NCBI RefSeq assembly: GCF_003073375.1 | Contig: NZ_CP029002.1 | Coordinates: 420,001-484,000 of the forward strand | Source: Lysinibacillus sp. 2017 | Lineage (GTDB): Bacteria > Bacillota > Bacilli > Bacillales_A > Planococcaceae | Direction: 5' to 3' | DNA: 64,000 nt | Part shown: positions 45,469-54,907 of the stretch, in pieces | Position numbering within the stretch: the stretch's first letter is position 1 | Layout: each line of letters opens with the position of its first letter | Notes under the pieces: generated by a model | What the model was told of the DNA's origin: nothing | The model's database searches: none | What the model saw: only the letters and a program-made list of their open reading frames with translations | Translations under genes and position numbers: made by a program

Positions 45469-46341
45469 ATGCGATTTGATGAGACTTATGCAGGCAATCT
45501 ATTTATTAAAAGCCACCAAAACTATGAAGAAAGTAAAGCTGTTCTTTATGGAATGCCAATGGACTGGACGGTAAGTTATCGACCTGGCCAGCGATTTGGA
45601 CCAGCACGTATTCGTGAAGTATCCGTTGGTTTAGAGGAATACAGCTTTTATTTAGACCGTGAACTTGGTGATGTATCATTTTTTGATGCAGGAGATATTC
45701 CATTACCATTTGGAAATCCTGAGAAATCATTAGCAGAAATTAAAAGCTTCGTTCGCAAAGTAGTAGCAGACGGAAAAATTCCAGTCGGCATGGGTGGGGA
45801 ACATTTAGTTTCTTTACCTGTTATGGAAGCGGTATATGAAAAGTATTCAGATTTAGCCATCATCCATTTTGATGCACATACCGATTTACGTACGGATTAT
45901 GAAGGAGAACCTTATTCTCACGCGACACCAATCCGTAAAATTGCAGATACAATCGGCCCAGAAAATGTGTATTCATTCGGCATTCGTTCTGGCTTGAAAG
46001 AAGAGTTACAATGGGCAAAAGAAAATGGCATGCATATTTCATTATTTGAAGTGCTAGCGCCATTAAAAGACGTATTACCAACTTTAAAAGGACGCAATGT
46101 GTACGTGACAATTGATATCGACGTGTTAGATCCCGCTCATGCGCCTGGCACAGGGACAGTCGATGCAGGAGGAATTACACCAAAAGAGCTGCTAGCTTCC
46201 ATCCATGAAATCGCACGTTCAGAAGTGAATGTTGTTGGTTTTGATCTAGTAGAAGTGGCGCCTGTTTATGACCATTCAGAAATTACTGTAAATACAGCCG
46301 CGAAGTTAATTCGTGAAATGATACTGGGTTGGGTGAAATAA
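45469..46341 (+). CDS. speB: Agmatinase
   Basis: A 290-residue ureohydrolase that splits agmatine to putrescine and urea. The dinuclear Mn2+ ligands are present: His in GMGGEHLVSLP, DAHTD in IIHFDAHTDLR and DID in TIDIDVLDPAHAPGTGT. Start ATG 45469 has AAAGGTG seven bases upstream, and the preceding TTG is dispensable. In Bacillus speB follows speE; no spermidine synthase gene is present here. Bidirectional terminator at 46351. Confidence 0.92.
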   Translation: MRFDETYAGNLFIKSHQNYEESKAVLYGMPMDWTVSYRPGQRFGPARIREVSVGLEEYSFYLDRELGDVSFFDAGDIPLPFGNPEKSLAEIKSFVRKVVADGKIPVGMGGEHLVSLPVMEAVYEKYSDLAIIHFDAHTDLRTDYEGEPYSHATPIRKIADTIGPENVYSFGIRSGLKEELQWAKENGMHISLFEVLAPLKDVLPTLKGRNVYVTIDIDVLDPAHAPGTGTVDAGGITPKELLASIHEIARSEVNVVGFDLVEVAPVYDHSEITVNTAAKLIREMILGWVK

Positions 46342-46350
46342 AAATAACAA

Positions 46351-46390
46351 AAATACCATTTTGCTAAAAATAGCGAAATGGTATTTTTAT
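46351..46390. terminator. Bidirectional terminator between speB and the first GGDEF gene
   Basis: AAAAATACCATTT and AAATGGTATTTTT are exact arms with A/T runs on both sides. Confidence 0.88.
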
Positions 46391-46401
46391 TACACTTAAA
46401 T

Positions 46402-47481
46402 TTATTGAAGTTGCTGAAGTTGATTATAATGAAAAATATGAATACTTTTTTGCAGTTTCGCCTGTAGTAAAGCATGATAACAATTTTGATAGAGTTGATC
46501 TAATTTTAATGTGTTAGATGGATAAGAGCTAATGCCAATTGCTAAAGAAAGCTGAATTTCGGGATGCTTTTTAAAGGTTAACTGACGAACCGAATGATCA
46601 ATTTCAGAGGCAATTGTAATCGATTGAGCAGGTGCTAAGCTTGGTAAAATGACATAAAACTCATCGCTCCCTATTCGTCCTATAAATGCATTGCTCGGTA
46701 ATTGCTGTTGAATGACTTGCGTCGCTTCAATTAATACTTCATCACCCGTTTCGAAGTGATAGGTAAAATTGATGTCTTGAAAATGCCTAATATCGATGTG
46801 CAGTAACTCAAATGGCACTTTAGCACTTATATAGGAAGTAAGCTTTTTTTCTACAGCAATATTGTTAGGTAATTGCGTTAGAAAGTCCATCTTTCTAAGG
46901 GCGTAAATTTGCTTGATTTGCTTATTTTTATGTTCAAGCTGCGATAAAATTTTTCGGATTGCATAAAATGTGAACGTAGAAAATAGAAGATAGATAATTA
47001 AATACTGAATACCTTCTACAGAGCAACGATAATAAACGATTAATACGACAATGTGCTCAAACGTCAGGGCATAAAAGTAAATCGGTAAATTTTGATAAGT
47101 AATGGGCCATTTATAAGCAGCGTAGGCTGTACCACATGTTACAAACAACATATTGTACATCATGATGATTGCTAAGGTTGAAGTGAAAAATAAAACTTTC
47201 CGCCCGATTACAATAAGAAAGCCCGCAATTAGAATCGTAGTAGGACCGCCAAGTAATCCTCCGAATAACAAGAAAATTGTGCGGCTATTAATGAGTACAC
47301 CATTCGCAAATGGGGCAGTTAATACCGATAAAATAAGCGCTGCAAATCCAAAAGTAAGGCCTGCAATGAGTGATTTATAGTTCATTATAAAAGGTTTATT
47401 AGAATACTGTATAAATGGCCAAAAGATTAGAATAGAAAAACAAAATAGGATTGAAAAGTTAATAATAAACTCAAAAAACAT
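46402..47481 (-). CDS. 5TMR-LYT membrane sensor with GGDEF domain (GSDEF variant)
   Basis: A 359-residue protein. Residues 1-185 contain five or six membrane segments with the LYT-type motif LLFGGLLGGPTTILIAG (near residue 72). A GGDEF domain follows (about 195-355). It begins with MDFLTQLPNN, keeps the metal-site Asp in LHIDIRHFQDIN, and has RIGSDEFYVIL in place of GGDEF. One glycine is replaced by serine, so diguanylate cyclase activity is uncertain. It is one of two tandem paralogues, each with its own terminator. Confidence 0.85.
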   Translation of the reverse strand: MFFEFIINFSILFCFSILIFWPFIQYSNKPFIMNYKSLIAGLTFGFAALILSVLTAPFANGVLINSRTIFLLFGGLLGGPTTILIAGFLIVIGRKVLFFTSTLAIIMMYNMLFVTCGTAYAAYKWPITYQNLPIYFYALTFEHIVVLIVYYRCSVEGIQYLIIYLLFSTFTFYAIRKILSQLEHKNKQIKQIYALRKMDFLTQLPNNIAVEKKLTSYISAKVPFELLHIDIRHFQDINFTYHFETGDEVLIEATQVIQQQLPSNAFIGRIGSDEFYVILPSLAPAQSITIASEIDHSVRQLTFKKHPEIQLSLAIGISSYPSNTLKLDQLYQNCYHALLQAKLQKSIHIFHYNQLQQLQ

Positions 47482-47602
47482 TAGGTTTCCTCACTTAAAA
47501 TAAGATTGATGAAAAAGAATTACAATTCCCATCGTAAATGCTCTACATTTATATCATAATAGTAAAATTGATGACAGCAAGTTTGCTTGAAAAAGATAAA
47601 AT

Positions 47603-47648
47603 AAAAGACATTTCCTCCTCTAATAAGTGGGTGAGGAAATGTCCTTTT
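47603..47648 (-). terminator. Terminator of the second GGDEF gene
   Basis: AAAAGACATTTCCTC and GAGGAAATGTCCTTTT pair with one wobble around a 16-base loop; T-rich on the minus strand. Confidence 0.82.
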
Positions 47649-47650
47649 AA

Positions 47651-48733
47651 TTATTTCAAACTATTCGCATGGAAATAGGGAATATGAGTATGTTCTTTTG
47701 CGTGCTGTTGTGCTGCTATTAAACTTTTAAATAGATTTTGAGCATCTGTTCCGTTATCAGGGTAAGAGCTTAAACCGACAGCAATCGAAATAGGAACGTC
47801 CTCATTTTCTGGCCCTCTAAAAGAAAACTTCTCAATAGCTGCCATTAAATTACTCGCCTCGATAATGGCATAGGCGGGAGCAATATCCTTTAATACAACG
47901 ATAAATTCCTCACCAGCTAATCGACCAACGAAAGCATCATTTTTTTTAGCGTATTCTTGAAGGAATCCAGCCACTTGCTTAATGATTTCATCTCCCACTT
48001 GATAGCCGTACTCCGCATTTATCGTTTTAAAGTGATAGATATCTAATAGAAGTAAATTGAAAGGCGCTTTTTTCTTTATGAGACTTTGAATATATATTTC
48101 TATGGCATGGTTATTTGGTAATTGTGTTGGATAGTCAATTCGTTGTAAATAAATCGTTTCTTGAACGGTATCACTAGTCCGCTTTACTCTCTGAATTAAA
48201 TTATAAATAAAGTAAAACGAAAATACCGTAAAGATAGCATAAATAACCGAATAAAAAATACTTTGATTTTTAATGTGAAGGCCGATCGTTAAAACAATCG
48301 TTATTTCGATAAAGCAAATCCAAAAATACTTAAAAGAAGTCTTGTCCGTTAGTTTAAACTTTCGTGTTAGAAAAAACAAAAGGATGGTCAGTATCAGAAA
48401 GTTTAAATTGACTATAAATGGGCCGACAGTTAAATCAGATATAATCAATTGACCTAAACCCATGATCAATCCGCTAATGAGTATCGCAATGGGTCCACCT
48501 AATAGTCCACTAAAGAGCAATAAAATAAGTCGAGAACTAATCATAAAACCATAAACAGGATCAATTGTAGATAGCGTCAATATAAAACCAGCCACACCAA
48601 ACTTTACCCCTGTTACATACGGCTTCGAACGTTCAATAAATGCATTCTGCTTAAAATGGTTAACAAAAGGCCAATAAATTAATAATGTAAATGTTAGTAA
48701 CATACAAAAGTGATAAAAAATTTCAATAATCAT
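47651..48733 (-). CDS. 5TMR-LYT membrane sensor with GGDEF domain (AGEEF variant)
   Basis: A 360-residue paralogue of the preceding gene. It has the same architecture: membrane sensor (1-185) with LLFSGLLGGPIAILISG, then a GGDEF domain. The domain opens with IDYPTQLPNN, has LLLDIYHFKTIN as metal site, and RLAGEEFIVVL in place of GGEEF. The first glycine is alanine, which may impair GTP binding. ATG 48733 follows AAAGGAGATTGTC on the minus strand, so an upstream in-frame Met is not used. A regulatory or c-di-GMP-binding role is possible instead of catalysis. Confidence 0.85.
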   Translation of the reverse strand: MIIEIFYHFCMLLTFTLLIYWPFVNHFKQNAFIERSKPYVTGVKFGVAGFILTLSTIDPVYGFMISSRLILLLFSGLLGGPIAILISGLIMGLGQLIISDLTVGPFIVNLNFLILTILLFFLTRKFKLTDKTSFKYFWICFIEITIVLTIGLHIKNQSIFYSVIYAIFTVFSFYFIYNLIQRVKRTSDTVQETIYLQRIDYPTQLPNNHAIEIYIQSLIKKKAPFNLLLLDIYHFKTINAEYGYQVGDEIIKQVAGFLQEYAKKNDAFVGRLAGEEFIVVLKDIAPAYAIIEASNLMAAIEKFSFRGPENEDVPISIAVGLSSYPDNGTDAQNLFKSLIAAQQHAKEHTHIPYFHANSLK

Positions 48734-48864
48734 GACAATCTCCTTTAATCCAAAAACAATCATCACGCTTTTGGGTAAAAAAAACTATTGAATTCGCTGA
48801 ATCAAGTGAAAATCGTTGTAAACAACTTTATTGAATGAGTAAGCGCAAAGTTTGAGTTTCGTCC

Positions 48865-48894
48865 TTGCTTAAAAGCGTATATTCATCCTATAAT
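48865..48894 (+). promoter_or_regulatory. Predicted promoter of ywiB-argS
   Basis: TTGCTT (48865-48870), 18 bases, TATAAT (48889-48894), about 40 bases before the ywiB start. Confidence 0.55.
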
Positions 48895-48933
48895 AAAAAG
48901 GTTATAGAAAAACAAGTATAGGAGCTGACTGCT

Positions 48934-49377
48934 GTGGCGAACGAGAACGGGAAAACAGTCAAAATTAAGCTAGTTTCCTCAATCATTCCAACCGAGGGCG
49001 AGCTTGAAAAATACGAAATGTGGCTAGAGGGTAGCTGTGTTGAAAAAGGCGGCAGTCTTTATTTACGCTATGAAGAAGTGCAGGCAGACTTACAAATTCA
49101 AACGACGATAAAATTAAATAAAGAGCGTTCGTTTATTATGCGTAACGGTGGCGTGAACATGCGCTTGCCATTAAATCCTGGTAAGCGTGAAAATGGGCAT
49201 TATGAAAGTCCATTTGGCTCACTTCCAATCATTACAGATACACATCAGCTTGCCATTGAAGTAACGGAAGGCGATAAAGTATCAGGGCGTTTTCTAACGC
49301 AATATGATCTAATAATAGGCGGCAATTCTGTCGGCAAATACACTTTAGAAATACAATTTACGGAGGTACAAATATGA
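48934..49377 (+). CDS. ywiB: DUF1934 beta-barrel protein YwiB
   Basis: A 147-residue protein of the DUF1934/YwiB family, predicted as a calycin-like beta barrel, with LKLVSS-type first strand and the central [17 protein letters not shown]. The start is GTG 48934 with TAGGAG upstream. Its stop overlaps the argS start (ATGA at 49374-49377), so the two are translated together, the same pair as in Bacillus. Function unknown. Confidence 0.85.
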   Translation: MANENGKTVKIKLVSSIIPTEGELEKYEMWLEGSCVEKGGSLYLRYEEVQADLQIQTTIKLNKERSFIMRNGGVNMRLPLNPGKRENGHYESPFGSLPIITDTHQLAIEVTEGDKVSGRFLTQYDLIIGGNSVGKYTLEIQFTEVQI

Positions 49378-51041
49378 ATGCAGTAGAACAATTACAGCAA
49401 TCGATTAAAGCAGCTTTTGCAGCAGCAATCGAAAAAGCAGGCTTAGTAGAAGCAGGCACAGAAGTGAACATCCATTTAGAAACACCAAAAGATAAAGCGA
49501 ACGGTGATTTCGCAACAAACGTAGCGATGCAATTAACAAAATTAGCGAAAAAGCCACCACGTGCGATTGCAGAAGCTATTTTAGAAGCAATTGAAACAGA
49601 AGGTACAGATATCGAAAAAATCGACATCGCAGGTCCTGGTTTCATGAATATTACAGTGCGCAAAGATTTCTTAGCAGGCGTTGTTAAAGCAACTTTTGAA
49701 CAAGGTGAAAACTATGGTCGCTCAAATACAGGTGTAGCTGAAAAAGTTCAAGTTGAATTCGTATCAGCAAACCCAACAGGTGACTTACATTTAGGTCACG
49801 CACGTGGTGCTTCGGTAGGGGATTCATTATGTAACGTAATGGACTTCGCTGGGTATGATGTATCACGTGAATACTATATTAACGATGCAGGTAACCAAAT
49901 TAGCAATTTAGCGTATTCATTAGAAGCACGTTACAAACAAGCTTTAGGCATGGAAGCTGAAATGCCAGAAGGTGGCTACCACGGTCCAGATATTATCGGC
50001 ATTGCAAATAAATTAGCTGAAGAATTCGGTGCGACAATTTTAGAAAAAACAGAAGAAGAACGCTTTAAATTCTTCCGTCAGCACGGTTTAAAATTAGAAT
50101 TAGGAAAATTACAAACCGACCTTAAAAATTTCCGCGTAGAATTTGACGTTTGGTATTCAGAAACTTCTTTATACGAAAACGGTAAAGTAGAAGTAGCATT
50201 AGACAAATTAAAAGCAAATGGTCATGTATTTGAACAAGACGGTGCAACTTGGTTCCGTTCGACAACATTCGGTGACGATAAAGACCGTGTATTAATCAAA
50301 AACGACGGTTCATTCACATACCTTACTCCAGATATTTCTTACCACGAAGATAAAATCGTACGTGGCTTTAATAAATTAATTAACATTTGGGGTGCAGATC
50401 ACCACGGATATATTCCACGTATGAAAGCGGCAATCGAAGCACTTGGCTATGACCGTGACACATTAGAAGTGGAAATTATTCAAATGGTACAACTGTACAA
50501 AGACGGCGAGAAATTCAAAATGTCGAAACGTACAGGTAATGCTGTAACAATGCGTGAATTAGTAGAAGAAGTAGGCTTAGATGCTGTACGTTACTTCTTC
50601 GTAAAAACAGCGGGCGATTCTCATATGGACTTCGACTTAGATTTAGCTGTATCACAATCAAACGAAAACCCAGTGTATTATGCACAATACGCACACGCAC
50701 GTATCGCTTCAATTTTACGTGCGGCTGGCGAACAAGGCTTCACAGCTTCACTAGAAAACCTGGGTCTATTAACGGCCGAAAAAGAAGTAGATGTACTGAA
50801 AAAAGTAGGCGCATTCCCACAAATCGTGGCAGATGCAGCGAAACACCGCACACCGCACCGTATCGCCAACTACATTCAAGAATTAGCAGCTGCATTCCAC
50901 AGCTTCTACAATGCAGAAAAAGTAATCAACGCAGACAACAAAGAGCTTACAGAAGCACGTCTTGCACTAATTACAGCTGTAAAAACAACAATGGCGAACG
51001 CATTAAAATTAATCGGTGTATCCGCACCAGAAAAAATGTAA
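49374..51041 (+). CDS. argS: Arginyl-tRNA synthetase
   Basis: A 555-residue class I aminoacyl-tRNA synthetase. The HIGH motif is in [18 protein letters not shown] and the KMSKS-like motif is [10 protein letters not shown]. The Arg-tRNA N-terminal add-on domain (residues 1-105) and the anticodon-binding DALR domain at the C-terminus are both present, so the enzyme is complete. It attaches arginine to tRNA(Arg). It overlaps ywiB by 4 nt and ends at a terminator. Confidence 0.96.
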   Translation: MNAVEQLQQSIKAAFAAAIEKAGLVEAGTEVNIHLETPKDKANGDFATNVAMQLTKLAKKPPRAIAEAILEAIETEGTDIEKIDIAGPGFMNITVRKDFLAGVVKATFEQGENYGRSNTGVAEKVQVEFVSANPTGDLHLGHARGASVGDSLCNVMDFAGYDVSREYYINDAGNQISNLAYSLEARYKQALGMEAEMPEGGYHGPDIIGIANKLAEEFGATILEKTEEERFKFFRQHGLKLELGKLQTDLKNFRVEFDVWYSETSLYENGKVEVALDKLKANGHVFEQDGATWFRSTTFGDDKDRVLIKNDGSFTYLTPDISYHEDKIVRGFNKLINIWGADHHGYIPRMKAAIEALGYDRDTLEVEIIQMVQLYKDGEKFKMSKRTGNAVTMRELVEEVGLDAVRYFFVKTAGDSHMDFDLDLAVSQSNENPVYYAQYAHARIASILRAAGEQGFTASLENLGLLTAEKEVDVLKKVGAFPQIVADAAKHRTPHRIANYIQELAAAFHSFYNAEKVINADNKELTEARLALITAVKTTMANALKLIGVSAPEKM

Positions 51042-51059
51042 TTCAAACTAAACTAAATC

Positions 51060-51102
51060 AAAAAGCGATTTTGACTGTAAAAGGTCGAAATCGTTTTTTT
51101 TA
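51060..51102 (+). terminator. Terminator of ywiB-argS
   Basis: AAAGCGATTTTGAC and GTCGAAATCGTTTT pair, then TTTTTATT. Confidence 0.82.
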
Positions 51103-51266
51103 TTGGCTAAATCAGGGGATTACGAGGAGAAAGCGTACCCAATTTATATTGACAGATGTTCAAAATGCATAAAGAAAATTATGAAATTTTTTCACCCAAA
51201 ACCGCCATTATACATATGATTTATAATAAAAATGATTAATCATATAAAAAAACTCGGAATAAAGTA

Positions 51267-51295
51267 TTGACTTCATAATATTCTGAAAGTAATAT
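51267..51295 (+). promoter_or_regulatory. Sigma-A promoter of the flavoprotein-ABC operon
   Basis: TTGACT (51267-51272), exactly 17 bases, TAATAT (51290-51295). It lies 54 bases before the first start codon. The -35 is preceded by an AT-rich stretch with CGGAATAAAG that could hold a regulator site. Confidence 0.7.
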
Positions 51296-51349
51296 TAATT
51301 TCAACAGTTGAATGACGAACTGAATTTACAAAAATAGGTGGCGTTTTAT

Positions 51350-52528
51350 TTGAGTAAACAGTTATTTATACAAACAGATGAGCAACGACAATGGTTAGAA
51401 AAACTAGAGACATTGAAAGAAAGCTTCACAAAAAATGCCCAGCAAATCGATGAACAATCGGTTTTTCCATTTGAAAATTTTAAAAAGCTACGAGAAATTG
51501 GCTACACCAAAATGACATTACCCAAACAATACGGTGGTGCAGGTTTCACTGTCTATGATGCCGTACTTTTGCACGAGACATTATCAAGTTATTGTGGCAG
51601 CACGGGGTTAGCCGCGTCATGGACGATTCAAAATGTCGGTGAAATTTTTGAAAACCGTTATTGGGACCACGATAAGCTAGATTGGTTTGGTAAGGAAGTG
51701 GGTAACGGAGCTACAGTCAATCGTGCGGTAAGTGAATTTGCGATGGGAAGTCCCGTTCGTGGAGGAAAGCCTGCGACATCGGCCAAGCGTGATGGAGACC
51801 AATACATTATTAATGGGCGCAAAAATTATACAAGTGGCGCACCAGACTTAGATTATTTTTTAGTATCAGCTTGGATTGAACAAGACGATCACTTAGGATT
51901 TTTCCTCGTACCAAAAACAGCTGCGGGCGTATCGGTTGAGAACACATGGGATGTGGCTTCAATGCGCGGGACAGGGAGCGATGACCTTGTACTCGATAAT
52001 GTGCGTGTGGAGCTTTCTAATTTGGTTGAAATTCCGAGTTATTCTACAGGTTTTAAGTTGAATGGTTGGCTGCTATTAATTCCAGCAACGTATTTAGGTA
52101 TTGCACAAGCTGCTCGTGACTATGCAGTAGAGTTTGCCACAACCCATTCACCGAACAGTATCGAAGGCACCATTGCTCAGCTGCCTAATGTGCAAAGTCT
52201 CATTGGTGAGATGGATTTAGCGTTAACAAATGCACGATTTACTATTTACGGGGTGGCACAGCTATACAATGAACCATCGAAAAAAGCAGCAATCATTAAT
52301 GAAGTGAATATCGCGAAGCATGTCGTAACCAATATGGCAATTGAAGTAGTAGATAAAGCGATGCGATTAGTTGGGGCAAAAAGCTTACAGCGTTCAAATC
52401 CGTTGCAGCGCTATTACCGAGACGTGCGTGCAGGATTGCATAATCCCCCAATGGACGATTTAACGATTAAACGTTTAGCAGAAACAGCTATTCAAGATAA
52501 TTTAAAACAGAAAGAGGTTCTTATATGA
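51350..52528 (+). CDS. Acyl-CoA dehydrogenase-fold flavoprotein
   Basis: A 392-residue protein with the three-part acyl-CoA dehydrogenase fold: an N-terminal helical domain (LREIGYTKMTLPKQYGGAG), a middle beta domain (INGRKNYTSGAP, MRGTGSDDLVLDNVRV) and a C-terminal helical bundle (RYYRDVRAGLHNPPMDDLTI). The C-terminal end looks like the SfnB/DszC-type flavoproteins found with sulfur-compound metabolism, not like fatty-acid dehydrogenases. Start TTG 51350 follows TAGGTGG by eight bases. The next gene overlaps it by 4 nt (ATGA), so it works with the following amino-acid transporter. The substrate is unknown. Confidence 0.78.
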   Translation: MSKQLFIQTDEQRQWLEKLETLKESFTKNAQQIDEQSVFPFENFKKLREIGYTKMTLPKQYGGAGFTVYDAVLLHETLSSYCGSTGLAASWTIQNVGEIFENRYWDHDKLDWFGKEVGNGATVNRAVSEFAMGSPVRGGKPATSAKRDGDQYIINGRKNYTSGAPDLDYFLVSAWIEQDDHLGFFLVPKTAAGVSVENTWDVASMRGTGSDDLVLDNVRVELSNLVEIPSYSTGFKLNGWLLLIPATYLGIAQAARDYAVEFATTHSPNSIEGTIAQLPNVQSLIGEMDLALTNARFTIYGVAQLYNEPSKKAAIINEVNIAKHVVTNMAIEVVDKAMRLVGAKSLQRSNPLQRYYRDVRAGLHNPPMDDLTIKRLAETAIQDNLKQKEVLI

Positions 52529-53385
52529 AATTCAAAACATTTTCCAAATTAGCTACGGTTGGTATTGCATCACTCGCTTTACTCGCTGCTTGCGGCAATG
52601 ACCCTGATTCAAGTTCGGCTTCATCAAAAGATGGGGTAACAGTTGTTAAAGTTGCTTACGATCAAGCAAGTAAACCGATGACTTATATAGATGAAAATGG
52701 CAATGCAACAGGCTATGACGTAGAAGTGATGAAGCTTGTTGATGAGGCATTACCAGAATATGAATTTGAGTATGTCGGGACAACAAGTGACGATTTATTA
52801 ATCGGGGTGGAACAAGGAAAATATGATGCAGGTGTAAAAAATGCCTTTTGGACAGAAGAGCGCACTCAAAAATATGTTTTCCCGCAAGAGTTTTTAGGAT
52901 TAAGTAGTGCAGGTCTTGTACTGAAAAAAGAAAATGCTCATATTAAAAACTTAAGTGATTTTGCATCAGCAGGCTTTACGCTAGCACCAATCGCTGCGAA
53001 TAACGCGCAATATACGATTATTGCTGAATACAACGAAGCAAATCCTAATAACCCAGTGAAATTAAAAGCAGGGGAAGACTTTACAGTAGACGTCGTGCAG
53101 TGGGTAAATGAAGGGCGTGTAGATGGTGGTGTTCAAATTGAAGGTGCATTTACAGGGCAAGTGTTAACAGAAGGTGGCCCTTATTACAATTTAAAAGATG
53201 ACGTGGTTTACAACGAATTTGCTGTTATTAAGACATGGCCATTATTTAATAAGAAACAACAGGAATTTGCAGATGCCTATGATTCGGCTATCGCAGAAAT
53301 TAAAAAGACAGATGCCTTACGTGATTTAAGTGTTGAATTTTACGGTAAAGATTTGTTTGAAGTATTAGAGTCAGTGAACCGTTAA
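52525..53385 (+). CDS. Polar amino acid ABC transporter substrate-binding lipoprotein
   Basis: A 286-residue family-3 solute-binding protein. The signal peptide ends in lipobox LLAAC with Cys23, followed by a short Ser-rich linker. The mature part has ITYDQ-like opening KVAYDQASKPMTYIDENG and YDVEVMKLVDEAL. Such proteins bind amino acids such as cystine, glutamine or related sulfur compounds. It overlaps the flavoprotein gene by 4 nt and is followed by an intra-operon terminator before the permease genes. Confidence 0.86.
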   Translation: MKFKTFSKLATVGIASLALLAACGNDPDSSSASSKDGVTVVKVAYDQASKPMTYIDENGNATGYDVEVMKLVDEALPEYEFEYVGTTSDDLLIGVEQGKYDAGVKNAFWTEERTQKYVFPQEFLGLSSAGLVLKKENAHIKNLSDFASAGFTLAPIAANNAQYTIIAEYNEANPNNPVKLKAGEDFTVDVVQWVNEGRVDGGVQIEGAFTGQVLTEGGPYYNLKDDVVYNEFAVIKTWPLFNKKQQEFADAYDSAIAEIKKTDALRDLSVEFYGKDLFEVLESVNR

Positions 53386-53390
53386 TTTTT

Positions 53391-53427
53391 TGAACTGCTT
53401 AAGTAAAGAGCTTAAGCAGTTTTTTCG
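53391..53427 (+). terminator. Intra-operon terminator after the binding-protein gene
   Basis: AACTGCTTAAG and GCTTAAGCAGTT pair around TAAAGA, then TTTTCG. It lies between the binding protein and the permease genes, so partial read-through would give more binding protein than permease. Confidence 0.85.
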
Positions 53428-53463
53428 TAAAAAGAGAATTTATGAAGAAGGATGTGAGCGATT

Positions 53464-54174
53464 TTGGAGAAATATTTTGATCTATCCTATATTTGGTCTG
53501 CATTACCAGCTTTATTGCCCTTCCTATGGGTCACGCTTTACATAGTAGCCTTTTCAGTTATGGGCGGTACCTTATTAGGAATTTTATTAGCTGCAGCAAA
53601 GTTAAGCTCGAATAAAATTCTACAATTTTTAGCGAATGGCTATACAACAATCATGCGCTGTACACCTTCCATCGTTCTCTTATTTTTAGTGTATTATGGC
53701 ATTCCAGCATTTGCGGAGGCGCTATTTGGACTAAACTTGCAAAATATTTCTACAGGTGTTTTTGTTGTCATCACATTCAGCTTACAATTTGCGGCGATGA
53801 TGTCGGAAGTTGTTCGTTCCGCGTATTTAGCGATCGATAACGGACAATATGAAGCAGCGGTAAGTGTTGGTTTGACACCCTTTCAAGCGTATCGCAGAAT
53901 TATTTTCCCACAAGCGCTCGTTGTTGCATTACCGAACTTCGGAAATGGGTTGATTTCCGTGCTACAAGAAGGAGCCCTTGCTTACACAATTGGCTTTATT
54001 GATGTTGTAGGGAAAGCCAATTTAATTATTGCAGGCAATTACGGCACTCATACACTTGAAATCTATATTGCCCTGGCTGTGATTTACTGGGTGCTTTCGA
54101 TTTCCATCGAAAAAATCTTTTCGGTACTCGAGAAAAACTTTAATAAAGGGAACCGACCAATCAAAACAACGTAG
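53464..54174 (+). CDS. Amino acid ABC transporter permease 1
   Basis: A 236-residue His/Glu/Gln/Arg-family permease with about five membrane segments. The EAA-type coupling loop is ENGQ-YEAAVSVGLTPFQAYRRIIFPQAL. Start TTG 53464 with AAGGATGTGAG upstream. It pairs with the next permease to form a heterodimeric channel. The two genes are 11 bp apart. Confidence 0.85.
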   Translation: MEKYFDLSYIWSALPALLPFLWVTLYIVAFSVMGGTLLGILLAAAKLSSNKILQFLANGYTTIMRCTPSIVLLFLVYYGIPAFAEALFGLNLQNISTGVFVVITFSLQFAAMMSEVVRSAYLAIDNGQYEAAVSVGLTPFQAYRRIIFPQALVVALPNFGNGLISVLQEGALAYTIGFIDVVGKANLIIAGNYGTHTLEIYIALAVIYWVLSISIEKIFSVLEKNFNKGNRPIKTT

Positions 54175-54185
54175 GGGGAGCAAAT

Positions 54186-54896
54186 ATGGAATTCATTAAT
54201 TGGTCATTTTTAGTAGATACATTTTTTGTAGCGTTAAGCGGTGTTCCAATTGCTCTTTTAGTAACCGTTGTTTCGCTTTTTGTAGCCGTTCCGCTTGGGT
54301 TTTTACTAGCCCTTGCTCGCGTTTATGAACTACCTGTTATTAACGTTATTGCGAAAATTTATATTTCATTCGTGCGTGGGACACCCGTGATCATTCAAAT
54401 CTTCGTATTGTATGCAACGATTCCACTTTTACTAAACGGACTGTTTGAAAAATATCATATTGATTATCCGATTTATGATATTAACCCCATATGGTATGCG
54501 TTTATTATTTTCTCGTTTAATACAGCAGCAGTTTTAATCGAAGTATTTCGTTCAGCGTTGCAAACTGTTTCAAAAGGGCAATTGGAGGCGGCGCATTCTG
54601 TTGGCTTAACGACTGCGCAAGCATATCGCAGAATCATCATTCCACAAATGCTCGTTTCTGCAATGCCGAACCTTTGTACCGCAACGATCAACTTAATTAA
54701 AGCAACGTCGCTCGGCTATGCAATTTCTTTGCAGGAAATTACGCTAAAGGCAAAGGTTGAAGCGAACTTTGGCTACAACTATTTAGAGGCTTATATTGAT
54801 ATTTTTGTCGTGTATTTAATCGTTTGTATCATCGTTGAAAAATTATTTAAATGGTATGAAAAACATTTAAGCCGCTATAAAGTCGCGGTCGCATAG
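54186..54896 (+). CDS. Amino acid ABC transporter permease 2
   Basis: A 236-residue permease of the same family, with five membrane segments and the coupling loop [40 protein letters not shown] near residue 65 is the usual conserved helix. RBS AGGGGGAGC precedes ATG 54186. Two distinct permease genes also occur in the TcyLM cystine transporter of Bacillus. Confidence 0.86.
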   Translation: MEFINWSFLVDTFFVALSGVPIALLVTVVSLFVAVPLGFLLALARVYELPVINVIAKIYISFVRGTPVIIQIFVLYATIPLLLNGLFEKYHIDYPIYDINPIWYAFIIFSFNTAAVLIEVFRSALQTVSKGQLEAAHSVGLTTAQAYRRIIIPQMLVSAMPNLCTATINLIKATSLGYAISLQEITLKAKVEANFGYNYLEAYIDIFVVYLIVCIIVEKLFKWYEKHLSRYKVAVA

Positions 54897-54907
54897 GGGA
54901 GATTGTC

